This document shows positions 32,529 through 45,017 of a DNA stretch of 64,000 nucleotides, one piece after another (the first letter of the stretch is position 1; every line of letters starts with the position of its first letter). The DNA comes from Sclerotiophoma versabilis. Lineage: Eukaryota; Ascomycota; Dothideomycetes; Pleosporales; Didymellaceae. The notes under the pieces were generated by a model. It had not been told where the DNA came from, did no database searches, and worked only from the letters and a program-made list of their open reading frames with translations. Position numbers and translations under genes: made by a program. The stretch is taken from contig JAAROD010000015.1 in the NCBI GenBank assembly GCA_012274445.1, forward strand, positions 124,001 to 188,000, read 5' to 3'.

Positions 32529-33414
32529 CTAGGTCTCCTCATCTGATGTGTCATCACTTGGTATTTGTGGGAGGAGCTCTTCTGCAAGGGCCTCGAATGT
32601 CCAGGCTCTTTCCTCGGTAGATGTTCTCTCCATGAATGCCATGGACAGATCTCGCAGGAACTCGATCGGCAGGTTATTACAGATTTCCTCGAGGTCTTCT
32701 TCTTCCGCGTCTAGTTTCATGTAGAGACCAACCAGAAGGTCCCTTAGGCTGCAAGTTTATGATGTGCTATTGTATGCTATCTCGACGACGGCTGGGTGTG
32801 GAAATGCAGATTCGTCAGCGCACAGCTCAACGATGGCCTGCAGAACAGCGTTGCAGAAGTCTTGATCATCGAGGTGCATACTAACGGCGTATGCTTCAAC
32901 AAGGCCTTCAAAACACTTTTGGGTATCATCGGCTTCCGCAAGGATCTTGGCGTGGTATAGCCACTCAACGTAGATTTCGAAACCGTCTTCGCTGACAGTG
33001 GGCAACAACTGCTCATACAACGATGCAGCTCTCCAGTTATGTCGACAGAGAGGGCACTTTGCTGTGACAGTCGCTTGCTCTTTCCACTCTTCCAGACATA
33101 CCCAATGAAAATTGCCGCCACACGAAGCGCTGCAATACGTCAATTCCTCGACACCTGGCTGGAGCTCCTCGTGGCAGATGGAGCAGTCGCCTTGGACCTG
33201 GCGTCTATTTTGCTGCAGAGTTCCGCGGAAGAAGGCTGAGGTCTTGCAAAGCAGATCTACGTGTAACGTGTACGGCTTCTGCTGAGGGCCAACCTTGCAT
33301 GGCACTGTTCTGCGCCCCAGACTGTGTTATCGTTAGCGACCGCCTGATAACAAAGTAAGGTACGCACCGGAAACCATGTTTCTTGCGAACGCTGACGCGC
33401 GGTGCTGGCGGCAT
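32529..33414 (-). pseudogene. BTB protein with nested RING finger, interrupted by one in-frame stop
   Basis: Exons 33414-33368 and 33321-32529 are joined by a 46-bp intron (GTGCGT..CAG, GCTAAC branch). The product matches its paralogue at 45018-45868 from end to end. BTB-type sequence (PYTLHVDLLCKTSAFFRGTL) is followed by a RING-like finger with Cys62, Cys65, Cys79, Cys83, His88, Cys91, Cys105 and Cys108. The BTB-type block FEIYVEWLYHAKI then resumes. A TAA at 32759-32757 stops translation after 203 residues. The same frame then continues for 75 more codons (SLRDLLVGLYMKLDAE and onward) that align with the paralogue's C-terminus. The copy is either a young pseudogene or makes a shortened protein that keeps BTB and RING. 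Confidence 0.8.
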
Positions 33415-34000
33415 ATCGCTTTGAATTCAGCTGTCGTAACTGCTCCGGATCGAAGCGTATGTGATGTCTACGACTGCAAGCCCAGATTAGCAAGCACCCA
33501 ACATATGGATACGTGCAGAAGACGGTCACCGGTTATGTAGAAGTTTTATCAGGGTAGGCAGACGTGGAGAAGAGCAACGGAAGCTGAGGGGAGAGGATAT
33601 ATCACTACATTATTCTGCGACTTGGGCTCTCTCACCTGTTGCAGCAAAACCAGCATTGAGTCCTTGATAACGAGAGTGTACTAGAGAGTATCCTCGAGAG
33701 TATGCGTGGGTAAGAGAAGCAATGAGCCGTCTAAGTAGGACTAGACTGCAAAGCAGATCGTACCACGAATACACCGCAGAATCATTAGATAGTAGAACAA
33801 CAGTAAAACAACAATATGACATTCAGATAGATCCATTGCGTGAGCAATCCGAAAAGAAACATTTGCAGGTCATTGCACAAATTTCCCAATCTCAAATAGC
33901 TACTACCTATGCATAGTAAAATACCTACTATCCATTCGCTCTACGCGTTTAAGTCTAGCTTTGTAGTAGTAGGACTTAGTTAACTTTCTCACCTGTGTAA

Positions 34001-34042
<42 letters not shown>

Positions 34043-34178
34043 CGGTAGTAGTAAGAGCACATCTCCACAGGTAAACAAGTGGTGAAAATTCGATAGATAT
34101 AGTGCTAGAATACCTCAATACAGCACTTCCCAAAAAACAAAAAAAAAACGCCCCCTTTTAATTCCTATCCCGTCGCGT
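33415..34178. other. intergenic region with a trinucleotide repeat
   Basis: Promoter side of the BTB/RING gene and 3' side of the GH47 gene. It contains the TAG repeat at 34001-34053 and an A-run near 34138. I see no gene. Confidence 0.5.
34001..34053 (+). repeat. TAG trinucleotide microsatellite
   Basis: About 17 units of TAG, one unit changed to CGG near the end. Confidence 0.9.
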
Positions 34179-37100
34179 CTACGGTGGACGTCTAAAAGGA
34201 TGAGCTTCGGTGTTCAACACCCACTCATCTAGACTAATTAGCTTTTCATCCGCGAAAAGCAGGTAAAAGTATTTCAACGTCTCGGCTAGCCAGAATGACT
34301 CCATTGAATCTTCCAGGACGGGTGTGGACTTTGTGACGTCGTCGATGGCGCTGTTGCCGAATTCGGCGGTGGTGGCTTTGGTGATGGCTTCGAACATGCG
34401 CCAGCCGGCTTCGCGCCAGTGGTTGTCGCCTGTGATGCGGTACATGTACCACACGCTTTCGATGGCTTCGGGTCTGCGGGTGTGTTAGTGGCTGGATGTT
34501 GATAAGGTGGGGTTGAGGGACGTACCGTAGGATGTAGTTCGAAGCTCCAATCCTCACAACTCCCTCGGGTAAGCGCTCCTCCTCAATGCGGTTCTTCACG
34601 TACTCCTGATGGCTCATCACCGGCATCGGGCTGTACAAGAATGGTAATTGTGGCGCTGTTCGGGTCGGCAGTGGATTCGCCTCGAACTCAGGAATGTTAA
34701 GACCGGGTTGGACTTTTGTGGGCGGGCCTTCACCTTCCTCTGGCTCGCCGCCCATGACGGACTCGTGGTCTTGATGGGGCGTGTGGGGGACAGCGAGTGG
34801 TCGGACAGCAGCTGGCGGGGAGGGGTTTGCGGGTTTGGCTGGGATACCGGGAGTGTCCTCAAAATTGACACGGGTAGCATCGTCAAGCAGGTCGATCACT
34901 TGGCGACGGTCGAGGGTGTCTGCGAAGACGTAGGAGGGTGTTGGTGTGGCTAGCGCTGCGATATGAGGGTTTACAACAGGATCAGGGGCGGCAGTGTATA
35001 GGGCCATTGCTTCTTCGTACCAAGAAGAAGCAGAAACGAGCTGGATCTGGTATTGCTGGAGTTGCTCTTGGTAGTTCTGAATGCGCCAGTCTGAGCGCGG
35101 GTCGATGAGCTCGTGGTAGAGTGTCTCGTTCCAGGGACATTCTGTTTGGCTTTCGCAAGGCACGGCTTCGTATCCCTCAGGCATGATGCCGGTAGCTGTC
35201 ATGTCATACGCATAGACGCAACCCTCTGTCAATTTCTTCGCAATCTCGAGATCCTCAGGACGATCGAAGATCTTCGCGCCCATGCCGAACATGCCACCAG
35301 CAAAGCACGTCAGATGAGCATTTTCGGGGTCCAGATCGGCAATGAGCGGTTCATCCTTGAGGGACTGAACATTGAATTTACCAGAGTAGAGGACATCGTT
35401 CTCTTTTGGAAGCATGGGACGGAAGAGCAGATGTTCCTTGACAACGTCCATAGACCACTCATACATTGCCTGATACTTCTCGATTTGTCCACCAAGGAGC
35501 AGCCACTGCTTAGGAAGGTACTCATACATGGAGTCAGACATGCCGCCCAGCGTGTACTCCTCACGACCATAACTTGAAGATGAGGCGAACCCTTGCGCGA
35601 CGCATGTAGGAGCCGCATACGCTGGAGCAGTTGATGAAGCGGCATCAAACCTGATCCTGTCCATGTTCCCTTTTTGGAGCGCAAGCAGATCAGCTTCCAG
35701 GTCAGTGGGTCGCTTTGGGGGCGTCCGCTTGTCGACATGTTGCTGACGCGGCTGCAGCGGTGGTAAAGCAGACATCTTCGCAGCGTTGCCCAGCGCGGCA
35801 AGCATGGGATCCACCAAGCCCTCCTGTGGTGGGACCCAAGTTGGGTTTACTCCGTTTGGTGCAAGGACAATCGGGTCAGGCAGATCGAGTGGAATCATCT
35901 TTTTCCCATCTGGCGAAAGGTATTCAGTCGGTGTAGGCGTGGGGGTCAAGACGTCTTCTGGAAGCACATTCAGGGGCTCTGGTGCCTGGACTGCTACGTC
36001 AATAGCGACCATCTTGCACCCAGATGCGTCCAGATAGGTCGGCCACATGCCCGGAAGCCTCGTGTTGTTCTGGAATTCCTCAAAGTAGTCGGTGATGCGC
36101 GCAATTGCATCGTAGTACTTGTGCTCTCCGGTGAGCTGCGCAAGCCTCGTAAACTCCATCGACAGAGAACCAATCTCAGCCAAAACAACACGAGTGCTTG
36201 CGCGATGAGCATTGGAGGCAAAGTTGGACCTCCAGTAGTAGTACGTCTCTGGCATACGGTTCGGCGTGTCGAACGCGCTGTATAGAACCTCGGCAAGCTC
36301 CACTGCCTTGTCCAGCAGGACTTTGTACTGCTTCCCGCTAACGTCGTACGCTGCCAGCAGCCCGCCCAGGTATCGAATGGTCGTCTCGAACAGCGGAATA
36401 TCGGCGCGCGGGGTGGTGGTAAAGTCGATGGTGGACACGGCCTTGACGGCATCGGCGAACTCCTCCTTCAACCCCATGATCCACAGTGTATCCAATGCGT
36501 CCACCAAAGTGGCGCGCCAGCCCGCGAACGGGTCCTTGAACTCGCCAGACACAGGCTTGAGCTCGTCATGCTCCCACGCAAGCTCACGGTAGCCCTTCCA
36601 CGAGCGCCGGAAGACATTGCGGATCGAGTCCAGCTTTGCGCTGCGCACGGCTCTCGCCTCTGGTGTCTCGGGCTTGAAGTCATATTGTATCTTCTTGATG
36701 GGCTTTGACTGGCCAGCTGGCAGCTTGATCATCGACTGCGGAGGCACGGGGAAGTTCTCGGGCAGCTTCGACCAGTGCACCGGCTCGATGCTGGACGGCT
36801 CTGGCGGGATTGCGTTGGCCAAATTGCCGGGCCGGCCAGGTGGAGGCGTGGGAATTGTGGGGAGGTGCTGCTGCGGCAGCTTGGGTGTGACGGCGGGGCT
36901 CGACGCGGGCGCAGTGGACGACTTCCTGCCAGCCGGAGGGTTGACGGGCGCAGCTGGCGGCGGCGGCGGCGGCGGTGTCTGCAAGGGCGTCTTCCGTGTC
37001 GCCGCCGGCACATCAAGCTCGAGCTTCTTCGTCTCCTGCGCAACGACGTTGGGTTTGTGAATGTACTGCACCGCGTCTTCGGCTGCGTCTTCCAGTCGTC

Positions 37101-37218
37101 CAGCCGCATTGGACGCGGCTTCCTGCCATGTCGCTCCTGACGTGCCGAACTTGTAGATTGCGAAGACGGTGATGACTGCAAAGACGAGGAACACCCGGTA
37201 TCTCCTCATGCGGAGCAT
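34179..37218 (-). CDS. GH47 class I alpha-1,2-mannosidase, type II membrane protein, unusually long
   Basis: Exons 37218-34526 and 34473-34179 are joined by a 52-bp intron (GTACGT..CAG, CACTAAC branch) that restores the conserved NYILRPEAIESVWYMYR. The protein has 995 residues. A short basic N-terminus and one membrane span (VFLVFAVITVFAIYKF) suggest a type II Golgi or ER protein, followed by a proline-rich stem. GH47 motifs include DPFAGWRATLVDALDTLWIM, TLGGMSDSMYEYLPKQWLLL, HLTCFAGGMFGMG and the C-terminal LNTEAHPF, whose Thr binds the catalytic calcium. Typical fungal enzymes have 500-650 residues. The excess is the stem plus two proline-rich insertions inside the catalytic region (about residues 415-520 and 755-880). 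Likely role: trimming mannose from N-glycans. Confidence 0.92.
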
Positions 37219-38190
37219 GGCGGTGGGAGGAGCGGCGCAGCGCGTCTGGTCTCGTGACGTGGGCGCGTAGCTGCGGTTGCAGGGAGCGTCGCGGTCGTCG
37301 CGAGCGGTCTAGTGTGTGTCTGGAAAGGGTGTCGTTGCGGGCAAGTCGTGAGCATGAAATCTCGTGGTAGAGCGCAGCGCGGTACTAGGGAGTGGCAGGG
37401 GTTTCAGACGCAGACGGTTGGGACGCGCGAAGCTGCCATAGAGAACAGTGTGCAACTTTCACCTCGGGCACCAAAGAAGGGACGGAGAAGAGAGCGCAAC
37501 AAATAAGCCCAGCCGGTGGGGGAGGATAGATTGACAGGCACACAGGAGCGCGTGCCTGGCTGGAGTACACGGCCTTGGCCTTCCGAGAGGAACTTAGTTG
37601 TGATGCACGATCCACCAAGATCGCCGCGGGCGTTGCAGGTGGCCGATGAGCACACACGGTGGGAGTATTCCAGTGGAGATATATGTCTTTCTTTCTATCG
37701 AAGCAACTGTCGATCGAAGGCATTCACCACTCATCTCGCCATCTTGGAATGGCCGTGAAGAATGCCTTTTGCGTCTTTCGCCTGGAATGTGAACGTGTCA
37801 ATCGGTGCGCACCATCCATCGCGCTGCCGCGGCACGACTTTAGAACCCCCGCACCCATGTTTAGCAGCTGGAGCTAGCAAATTAAGCTTAAACTACCCTG
37901 GCAAGGATAGGGGTCTACCAAGTACGGAGCAGTACGATCTTCGGTAGACTCACGTCAAACATCATAGTGCTGTGACAACATGATGAACTGACGACGGGCA
38001 GGGAGCTCTTGGGTCGGAATAGACTGAAGCCGCGCTTGTCACGTTTAAATTGCTTGCTCAATCTATCTGGCTTGGGTGCTATACAGTGCATGCAGGGTGC
38101 GTGATCGCTGCAAGCTACCTGCAGCCTCACTCACGTGTCGACTTCTGAAAACCCCGGGTTCTCAGTGCGCACATGTTTGTTGGTCCTCGT
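37219..38190. other. intergenic, promoter of the GH47 gene
   Basis: About 970 bp with no convincing frame on either strand. It holds the GH47 promoter and the 3' region of the FHA gene. Confidence 0.5.
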
Positions 38191-39489
38191 TCAATCCTTC
38201 TTCTCCTCGGGCGGCGGCAGCATGACCACATACTCGCGCTCACTGCCCGCAAACCTCAGAATATCCTTGTCCCTCAGCTCAAAGTAACGGCTGGCCTCGA
38301 TGTCCTTGCCGTTCAACTCCGTACCATTACTGCTCTCCAGGTCAATTACGTACGGCTTCACCCTGCCCTTGGTACTCTTCACTCCAAACTCATCCTCCAC
38401 CACCTTTTGTATGTATCTGAACTGGATCACGGCGTGCTGTCCGCTCGAGCTCGGATGCTCAAGCACGTAGTCCACAACCTCGTGCGAGCGACCCAACAGC
38501 CAGCAGCTCTTCTGCCATAGCTCGATTGTATCGACCACGTCGTCGCCCTTGAAGACGAATATACGCCAGGGCTGAGAAGGGGGCGGCTTGCGCGCTTCGG
38601 GCGGTTCGTGGTACTTGAGAGAAATCTTGGTGCCCTCGACGCGGTTGGCGTGCTTTGCGAGTGCGCCGGTGGCTTTGAAGTTGGGCTTCTCCTTGTTGAC
38701 GGGCGCGCCGCCGTACGTGGTGGGCGCTTGGTCCGAATTGTCCACGCCGCGGAAGGAGACCTCTTGGTCGGGCAGGGGCTTCTTGTTGCGCTGGTGGGGA
38801 GAGTGCGATCGTGACCGTGATCGACTGCGGCGGCGGCGCTTGGGCGCGGGTGATGTCGAGGCGGACGGCGAGCGTGTGCGGTGTTTGCGTTCACGGATAG
38901 CGAGAGGAGAGCGCGAGCGCTTGCCGTCCCTTGTCTTGTCTTTGCGCCGGCGCTCTCGTGAGCGCGAGCGGTCACGTCTGTTATGCCTGTCGCGTGGCCG
39001 ATCTGGTCTTCGGTCTCTGTCTGCGTCTCTGTCTCTCGAGTGGTCGCGCCGCCTGTCCCGCGACCGGTCCTTCTTCCGCTCTACAGATCTGTCCCTCTTC
39101 CGCTCTACAGACCTATCCCTCCTCCTGCTCTCCTTTGACCGGTCGCGCCGCCTGTCCCTTGAGCGGTCTCGGTCTCGTGTCCTCTCCCGTGAGCCGTGTC
39201 GAGGCTTCTTGTATGGCTCTGGCGACCCATCTCGCCCACGTCTGCTTGCGCTCGGTGCTGGTGAGGCGCCGTTCGACTTGCGGTCCCTTGAGCGGTCTCT
39301 GGGCCTCCTCTCCCGCGACCTGCTCCGTGATCGGCGGCGTGATGCGACCGAGGGTTCCTTGCCTGCGTGCTCTGCTTCCTTGCTGGGGACTCTCTCTGCC
39401 ACCACGCGCGGTGGGGTGGGAACCTCGCCCCTAGCGAGCTGCTGAGTGAGCAGTCGCCTCTGGCTGAACGGCGACAGGTCTCTGGCCAT
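38191..39489 (-). CDS. pml1: FHA-domain, RS-rich splicing factor, Pml1/SNIP1-like
   Basis: Single exon, 432 residues from the ATG at 39489. The N-terminal two thirds are a low-complexity tract of Arg-Ser, Arg-Asp and Lys-Asp dipeptides. The C-terminal 140 residues form an FHA domain with WRIFVFKGDDVVDTIELWQK, CWLLGRSHEVVDYVLEHPS, SGQHAVIQFRY, KPYVIDLESSNGTELNGK and YFELRDKDILRFAGS. The Gly-Arg, Ser and Asn-Gly phosphothreonine-binding positions are kept. This layout is that of human SNIP1 and yeast Pml1, a subunit of the RES complex that retains and helps splice pre-mRNA in the nucleus. The RS-rich tail is long as in SNIP1, unlike the short yeast protein. The symbol is given by domain match only. 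Confidence 0.85.
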   Translation of the reverse strand: MARDLSPFSQRRLLTQQLARGEVPTPPRVVAERVPSKEAEHAGKEPSVASRRRSRSRSRERRPRDRSRDRKSNGASPAPSASRRGRDGSPEPYKKPRHGSRERTRDRDRSRDRRRDRSKESRRRDRSVERKRDRSVERKKDRSRDRRRDHSRDRDADRDRRPDRPRDRHNRRDRSRSRERRRKDKTRDGKRSRSPLAIRERKHRTRSPSASTSPAPKRRRRSRSRSRSHSPHQRNKKPLPDQEVSFRGVDNSDQAPTTYGGAPVNKEKPNFKATGALAKHANRVEGTKISLKYHEPPEARKPPPSQPWRIFVFKGDDVVDTIELWQKSCWLLGRSHEVVDYVLEHPSSSGQHAVIQFRYIQKVVEDEFGVKSTKGRVKPYVIDLESSNGTELNGKDIEASRYFELRDKDILRFAGSEREYVVMLPPPEEKKD

Positions 39490-40173
39490 AATGCGACCGC
39501 GTCTTGGGGGCGACGGCAGTGCGGCGCAGTTGGGGCCGAATTATCGTTTCAGGTTGCGCGGGTGGTCAGGACAGTGCGGTCAAGTGCAATTACCTCAAGA
39601 CATGGGGAGATCCAACGTGGATGGGATGCTCAGAGTGGTATTGCGCCGTCCGAACAGCGATCGTGCAACAGCAGAGCTTCTATAAAAGTCGCAAACTTTT
39701 GTGGCAGCCGTTCGCGGTTTCCAATCACGATCGAGAGCTGGCCCAAGCGCAAGCTCCCTCCTGCAACACCTGTCACATGGCAGGCGCTTCCCCTTTGCTC
39801 CCTCACGCGCCAATTCGCCCAACCCTTGTCTGGCGTTCAGAGGCAGCCAAAAAGAGGAGCGCCTGGACGTCTTCTCGCTGCCTTCTCCGCACGTCTCACC
39901 CATCCGGGCTTCGGCTCGCAGTCAGACGTGCACGCCGTGCTCTGGGCGGCCTTGGTGCACCGAAACATGACAGCGGACATTTGCGCAATAGCAAAACCGC
40001 CGCCATGGTAGTCACAAAGTTTCAAGACCCTCTTTACTGAATGTCGCCCCGGCCCAGTCTGTGACTACTCTGATGTCGTCCTCCCACCTTCGTTATCCCT
40101 TCCTGTAGCGTACACGTATTGTAATGTTTTAATATCACCCTGTCATGCCTCGCTGACAGCGCGTAACCTCACC
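39490..40173. other. divergent promoter region
   Basis: About 680 bp between the divergent FHA and coiled-coil genes. Short frames overlap here but none looks coding. Confidence 0.5.
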
Positions 40174-43100
40174 ATGAGCTCCAAAAGGCTGTTCTCTTGG
40201 TCGAAACGGCAGTCCAATGCAGAGCCTTACCACAAAACCGGTGGTCTGCTGCCCATCGAGTCCATAGGCAGCGAGCCCAGCAACAACGCAGAAGCAAAGG
40301 TACGGTTGACTGCCGTGCGATGAGCTGGCAATGCGCGTCGACGTGGTTGCGCAAAGCCGAGTAATGGCCACCGTTGGCAGAAAGCATGCAGCGGGCAGCT
40401 GCAGCATGCTTCGACGCCGTGACCGTGTATTCGCTGACACGCTGCAAGGACACCCAGAAAGCACCAAGGCGCCCCTCCAACCTCATAATCATCCCTCCGG
40501 ACCACCAGACATTCACGTCGAGCCCCTTGTCGTCTCCACACAATGCCGCCCTTGCCAGCTCCACGTCCAATCTCATGGCTATCTTCAATGATATGCTGCG
40601 CTCACCGGCCTTGGGCGCTGGCGCCTGTCCAAAATCTGCCTCCGTACATAAGCCTCTCCCTACTTGGCCGCGCTCCACCTCTGCACCATCGACTCCAGAT
40701 CTACCGGTCGAGCTGCCTGGATCTCTTCTTCAGCACAACCAAGGCTTTCCGTACTTGGACACTCAGGACACTGCGCCGAGTCGTCCCGTCTCGCAAAACA
40801 TTCGACGAGGAACCCATCCACCTGATAGACAACCTGAAGATGAAGACGATGTCTTTGACTTGTTGCATTTGTTCCCTGAACCATTGAATCATTCCAAGAG
40901 TGTTCCAAGCCTGCATGCTGGGTACCGGGATAGCGCAATGAAGTCTTCTCGTGCCGGGGCTACTGTTCCGAATGCGAGCGCCAGCAACAAGTCGAACCCC
41001 CATAGGGTGCACCATAGGAAAGCGCTCAGCGATATCGAATGGCGCACCATGGCGGACTCGAACTTGGCCAATGACAGCAGCACCGCTATACCTCTGAGTA
41101 AATCAATGCATGACAATGCCAGTAATGACTCCACCAAGTCGCGCATAGAACCTAGCAAGCTGCTGCAGCCATCGCCAGTATTCCACGAACCGGGAGGCCC
41201 AACCGAGCCTGCTGAAAGATGCACAGGCCGCCGAGATGATGTAAGTACCAATTGTTTCTCTGTCGTCGTGGTCCACTCGCCGAATTCGGGTTACGCATAA
41301 CGAAACCGTTTCATGTCGTGCGCGTCCACCCTTTCGGCCTTAATGGGACGCTCTCTGCCTGAAGTAGATGGTATTTCTGGTTGCGATCGGCCAGTGCATG
41401 TGTTTCAGCATCATCGTTGTTGTTATGGCCGTCTCGACTTGTGCGCATGGAGCGCAGCTGCCGCAGCGTGGACGAGGCTGCCGGCAGGTGCATAGCAGAA
41501 CAACACCAACCTCTTTCTGTACACCTTCATCTTCAATACTCAAAATCATTTCTCGTCTTCACTTACAGATGGTCATGCGCTGACTCTGAACAGCTTGGCG
41601 CTTCCCCTACACCTACACTCACACCAACGACGTCGCGCAGCAAACCCGCCGAGGATTCGAAAGGTACTACTGCGACGCAGGACCAGGCGATAGCAACATT
41701 GCGATCACAGTTTAGGAGTCTAAGAGCGTCACACGAAGCACACGTGTCGAGCCTTGCAGAAGCGCACGCTGCAGAGGTTGCGTCACTACGTAATTACACG
41801 ACACTATTGGAAGAGCAATTGGCACAGCGTCCAAGCTTGCATCACAGTAAGTGTGACTGTACCTCCTTACACCCCTTTCACTTTGCTTTCCTCATCTTAT
41901 AACTGTTACGCCCGCCAATTAGCGGTCATCGGAGTTCGTGTTCGCCACTATCCACAATTTCTAGGGGTTCTCAGGCCCTAATCACGGCTGGCAGTTCAAA
42001 CGGTCGCGTATAGTTCCGGTCTAAATATGCAGCAGACGTAACAACTTCAGCTGACGCGCATCTAGCCTCAAGTGCTAATCTCCTATCTCTCTTGGATACA
42101 ACCAAACCCCTCTCCACACCCAGCCGTGAGAGCTCGCAGCATACGGCAGACACGTCTGCCAGCTCAACGCTGTCATACCGCAGCGCGTCAGGGAAACAAC
42201 AGCAGTCGCCCGCAAGATTACAAGACAGCCCAGAAATGGAGAGCTTGAAACGCAAACTGAGCACTACGCGTCGACCGCAGACCGCGGACCGCAATCTTTT
42301 GCCCGAGCTCAATCAGTACAAGCAAAACAATGTCGCATTGCAGACACAGATTAGCTCATTGATGGCGAAATTAAACGAGTCTAAGAAAGGCGAGAAGGCG
42401 TTAAGGGCAACCCTGCAAGATGTCGAACAGAGGTGCGCGGAAGCTGAACGTCAGACTAGCGAAGCTCAACACCTCGCCTCGAGTGCACGAGCACTCCAGA
42501 ATACTATTGATCACCTGGAGAGCCGACTTGAAATCGCAAACACAGAAAAGCTGGACGCGCAAGAGGAGCTATTCAACATGCGAGCGTTGAAGTCGCCATT
42601 CGACGCTCAGTTCCCGGAACTACAGCTGCCAGCACAGACTGCTCATGAGAGCATGGATACGGTCTTCTCGACTGACTCGCAGCCGTATCGGCGACGTGAT
42701 TCAACTGCATCTAAATTTGTCGCCCGCGTCGAACAGCTTCAGGATGAGATTGCTCAAAGAGATGCTTACATCGAGGAACTCGAAGGGGATAGTAGTCAGC
42801 TACGACAGATGCTGGACCAGATGAACCAACAATGTGATGAGATCAATTTGCAGTTGGAAATCCAAAACAAGCTGTTGGAAAAGACTAAAGAGACTGATAC
42901 ACACATTGAGCAGCTGCGAACTGCAGTTCTGGACCGGGAGGCAGTTATTGAAGAGAAGAAAAAGTCCGTTCGTGCAGTCGAGAGGCAGCTGGAACACCAC
43001 AAGCTCCTATTGCAAGTGGAGATACGGAAACATGCTACGACATCGCGATACTTCGCCAACGAGGCCGATCCACTTCCGGAGTTGACTGCTCTTGCAACGA

Positions 43101-44569
43101 AAAAGGATATCGATAGGTGGATCCAGAAGCTCAATCAGCGCTTACGAAAAGCAAAGCCGATGAGCCCGGTTCAAGAGCCAGCAATGGCGGTCGAGGCGCA
43201 AATCGAAGACCTGCGTAATGAAATCGACTTCTACGTACGAGAAATCATCTTCTACAAGCTGGACATCCGAGGTTACAAGAGTGACATCAAGAAGCTCAAC
43301 AAGATCATGTCCCAGCTGGGCAGCTACGGAAACAGGGCCAGTGACCTTGACTCGGACACATCGTCACTACGACCGGCACCCACACCAAGCCGCGCGCGTT
43401 TCTTGTCGACGACACCGGAGTTGAGGGGCTCGGGGCACCCTTCGCCTGCTTTTACTGGCCCCGTGAGCGTAAACTTGGGGTCAGCTCGAGCATTGACGCC
43501 GCCGCTATCGACGACTGCCGACAGCCCAAATACTTCACCATCACAGCACGCGAAGGAACTACCAGACGGTTACGAAGAAGGTGATTCGGGGGTACCAATA
43601 CCCCAAACGCCGACTAAGGTCACTGTTATTAGTGCACCACATACCACACCCACACCCGCAATATCAGAGAGGCACGATACGCAGCGCAATACGGGCGACT
43701 CCACCACTCATATGCCCACATCCACTGAGTCAGCCAAGAACCATTCAGCATTAACCCACGGCAACCATTCAGAAATGCTTGCCCTCTCCATGGGCAATCC
43801 GAAGCACGCATCAAGTCGCAATGAAGACTCTGCCACAATTCTAGGCGGCAGACGGCCAAGCTTCGAGCGAGATGTCTCAAATGCGTCCACTGTGCGCCCG
43901 GTCGTACCCACTTCAAAGTTCTCGCGCGACCGTTTCTCGAGTTCGCCATCACCCAAAGCCCGGCGAATCTCCCACTCACGTGTCAGCTCGAGTTCAAGCA
44001 CTCTGAGCTTCAATCTGCAGCCTCAGTCAACTACATCACGACCGGAACGTAAGCTCAGCGCCGCATCTAGCGTTGGTATCCCTTTTGTAGTTGCTATGAG
44101 CTCACCGCACAACCCCGCCATCGCGGTAGCAGCCAAGAATATGCCCGCCACGCGCCCACACAAGACCTCGTCAGCAACATCAAGAGCAGGCGTCGGAGGC
44201 ACAATGGCAACTTCCACCCCTCTTTCGTCGCCGACGAGCGTTAGGAGCCCATCTCCCGTACCCAAAGCACCTTCACCGGCACCCAGCGGACACAAGCGCA
44301 AGCTCAGCTTGTCGTTCAGGAAACAAGAGAACGAAGCGCCTACTACACCGACGCATTCGAGGAGTCTGAGTGGTGGAAGCATACGCACGGCGATCCGGTG
44401 GACGAAGGGTAATAGCAAGGAGAAAGAAAGGGAGATGCAGCTCAGGAAAGATAGTATCGGTATGCCACAGCCTCTAGGCAGCCCTCTGAGGCTTGAGAGA
44501 GACATGGAATTGCAAGGTAGCGAGAACAGAGCGACTGGTTTTGCTGTTTCACACGAAGATGACGTCTGA
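40174..44569 (+). CDS. large coiled-coil protein, probably cytoskeletal or cell-polarity related
   Basis: I splice 40174-40299, 40449-41240, 41594-41846 and 42033-44569 (last acceptor one of two adjacent CAG sites), giving about 1235 residues. The start MSSKRLFSWSKRQSNAEPYH is in a good context. The N-terminal third is Ser/Pro-rich. Residues coded by about 42310-43310 form long heptad coiled coils (VEQLQDEIAQRDAYIEELEG, then REAVIEEKKKSVRAVERQLE) ending in EIIFYKLDIRGYKSDIKKLN, a block I associate with conserved fungal proteins named only as repeat or coiled-coil proteins. The C-terminal third is again Ser/Thr/Pro-rich and basic. The 353-bp second intron is long for this window and may hide a small exon. 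Precise function unknown. Confidence 0.75.
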
Positions 44570-45017
44570 GTGGCGGTTTCAGGCATCCTTCTAATTTGTA
44601 CTAGCTTCTAATGTAGTTCGAAGTAACGCTACAGCTTTTGCGCTTCCCCCAGTACCTCTGGTCGTCCTTTCCATGCTGGTCGCGCCGTCTTAGTGTTACA
44701 GCTTTCTCCGCTCAAATCATACAGCACATCCTTCGTTTTTCAACACTAACATCAGCACATTCTTTGCTGTCGTTCAGCGAAATCGGTTTCTGGACCATGT
44801 TCGTCGCCAACTCTTGTGGTAGAGCCTCTTACCTCTCGTACTTGGATACCATTACGTGACTGCTTGCTTCACCTTCGTGAGTCCCTCGCTAGCGGCTGTG
44901 GTGAGAGGAGCTGTCGGCTCTGGGACTACACATATGTTGCTTCTCAAGGCAACTTTGACTCTTCCTCTGTTACCAACCTACTTCCCTCAATTTTGCTACA
45001 ACATAATTATCAACACC
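44570..45017. other. intergenic, promoter of the intact BTB/RING gene
   Basis: About 450 bp with no gene; pyrimidine-rich near the downstream start. Confidence 0.5.

Noticed and set aside
32700..32790. An intron that would remove the stop in the broken BTB/RING gene
   Set aside because: A TTGCAG acceptor exists after the stop, but the only nearby donor (GTCGTC) is non-consensus, would shift the frame, and would delete residues conserved in the paralogue.
38588..39445. Plus-strand open frame rich in Arg and Ser antisense to the FHA gene
   Set aside because: The RS/RD repeats of the real gene give Arg/Ser/Leu-rich frames on the opposite strand. It has no start context or domain.
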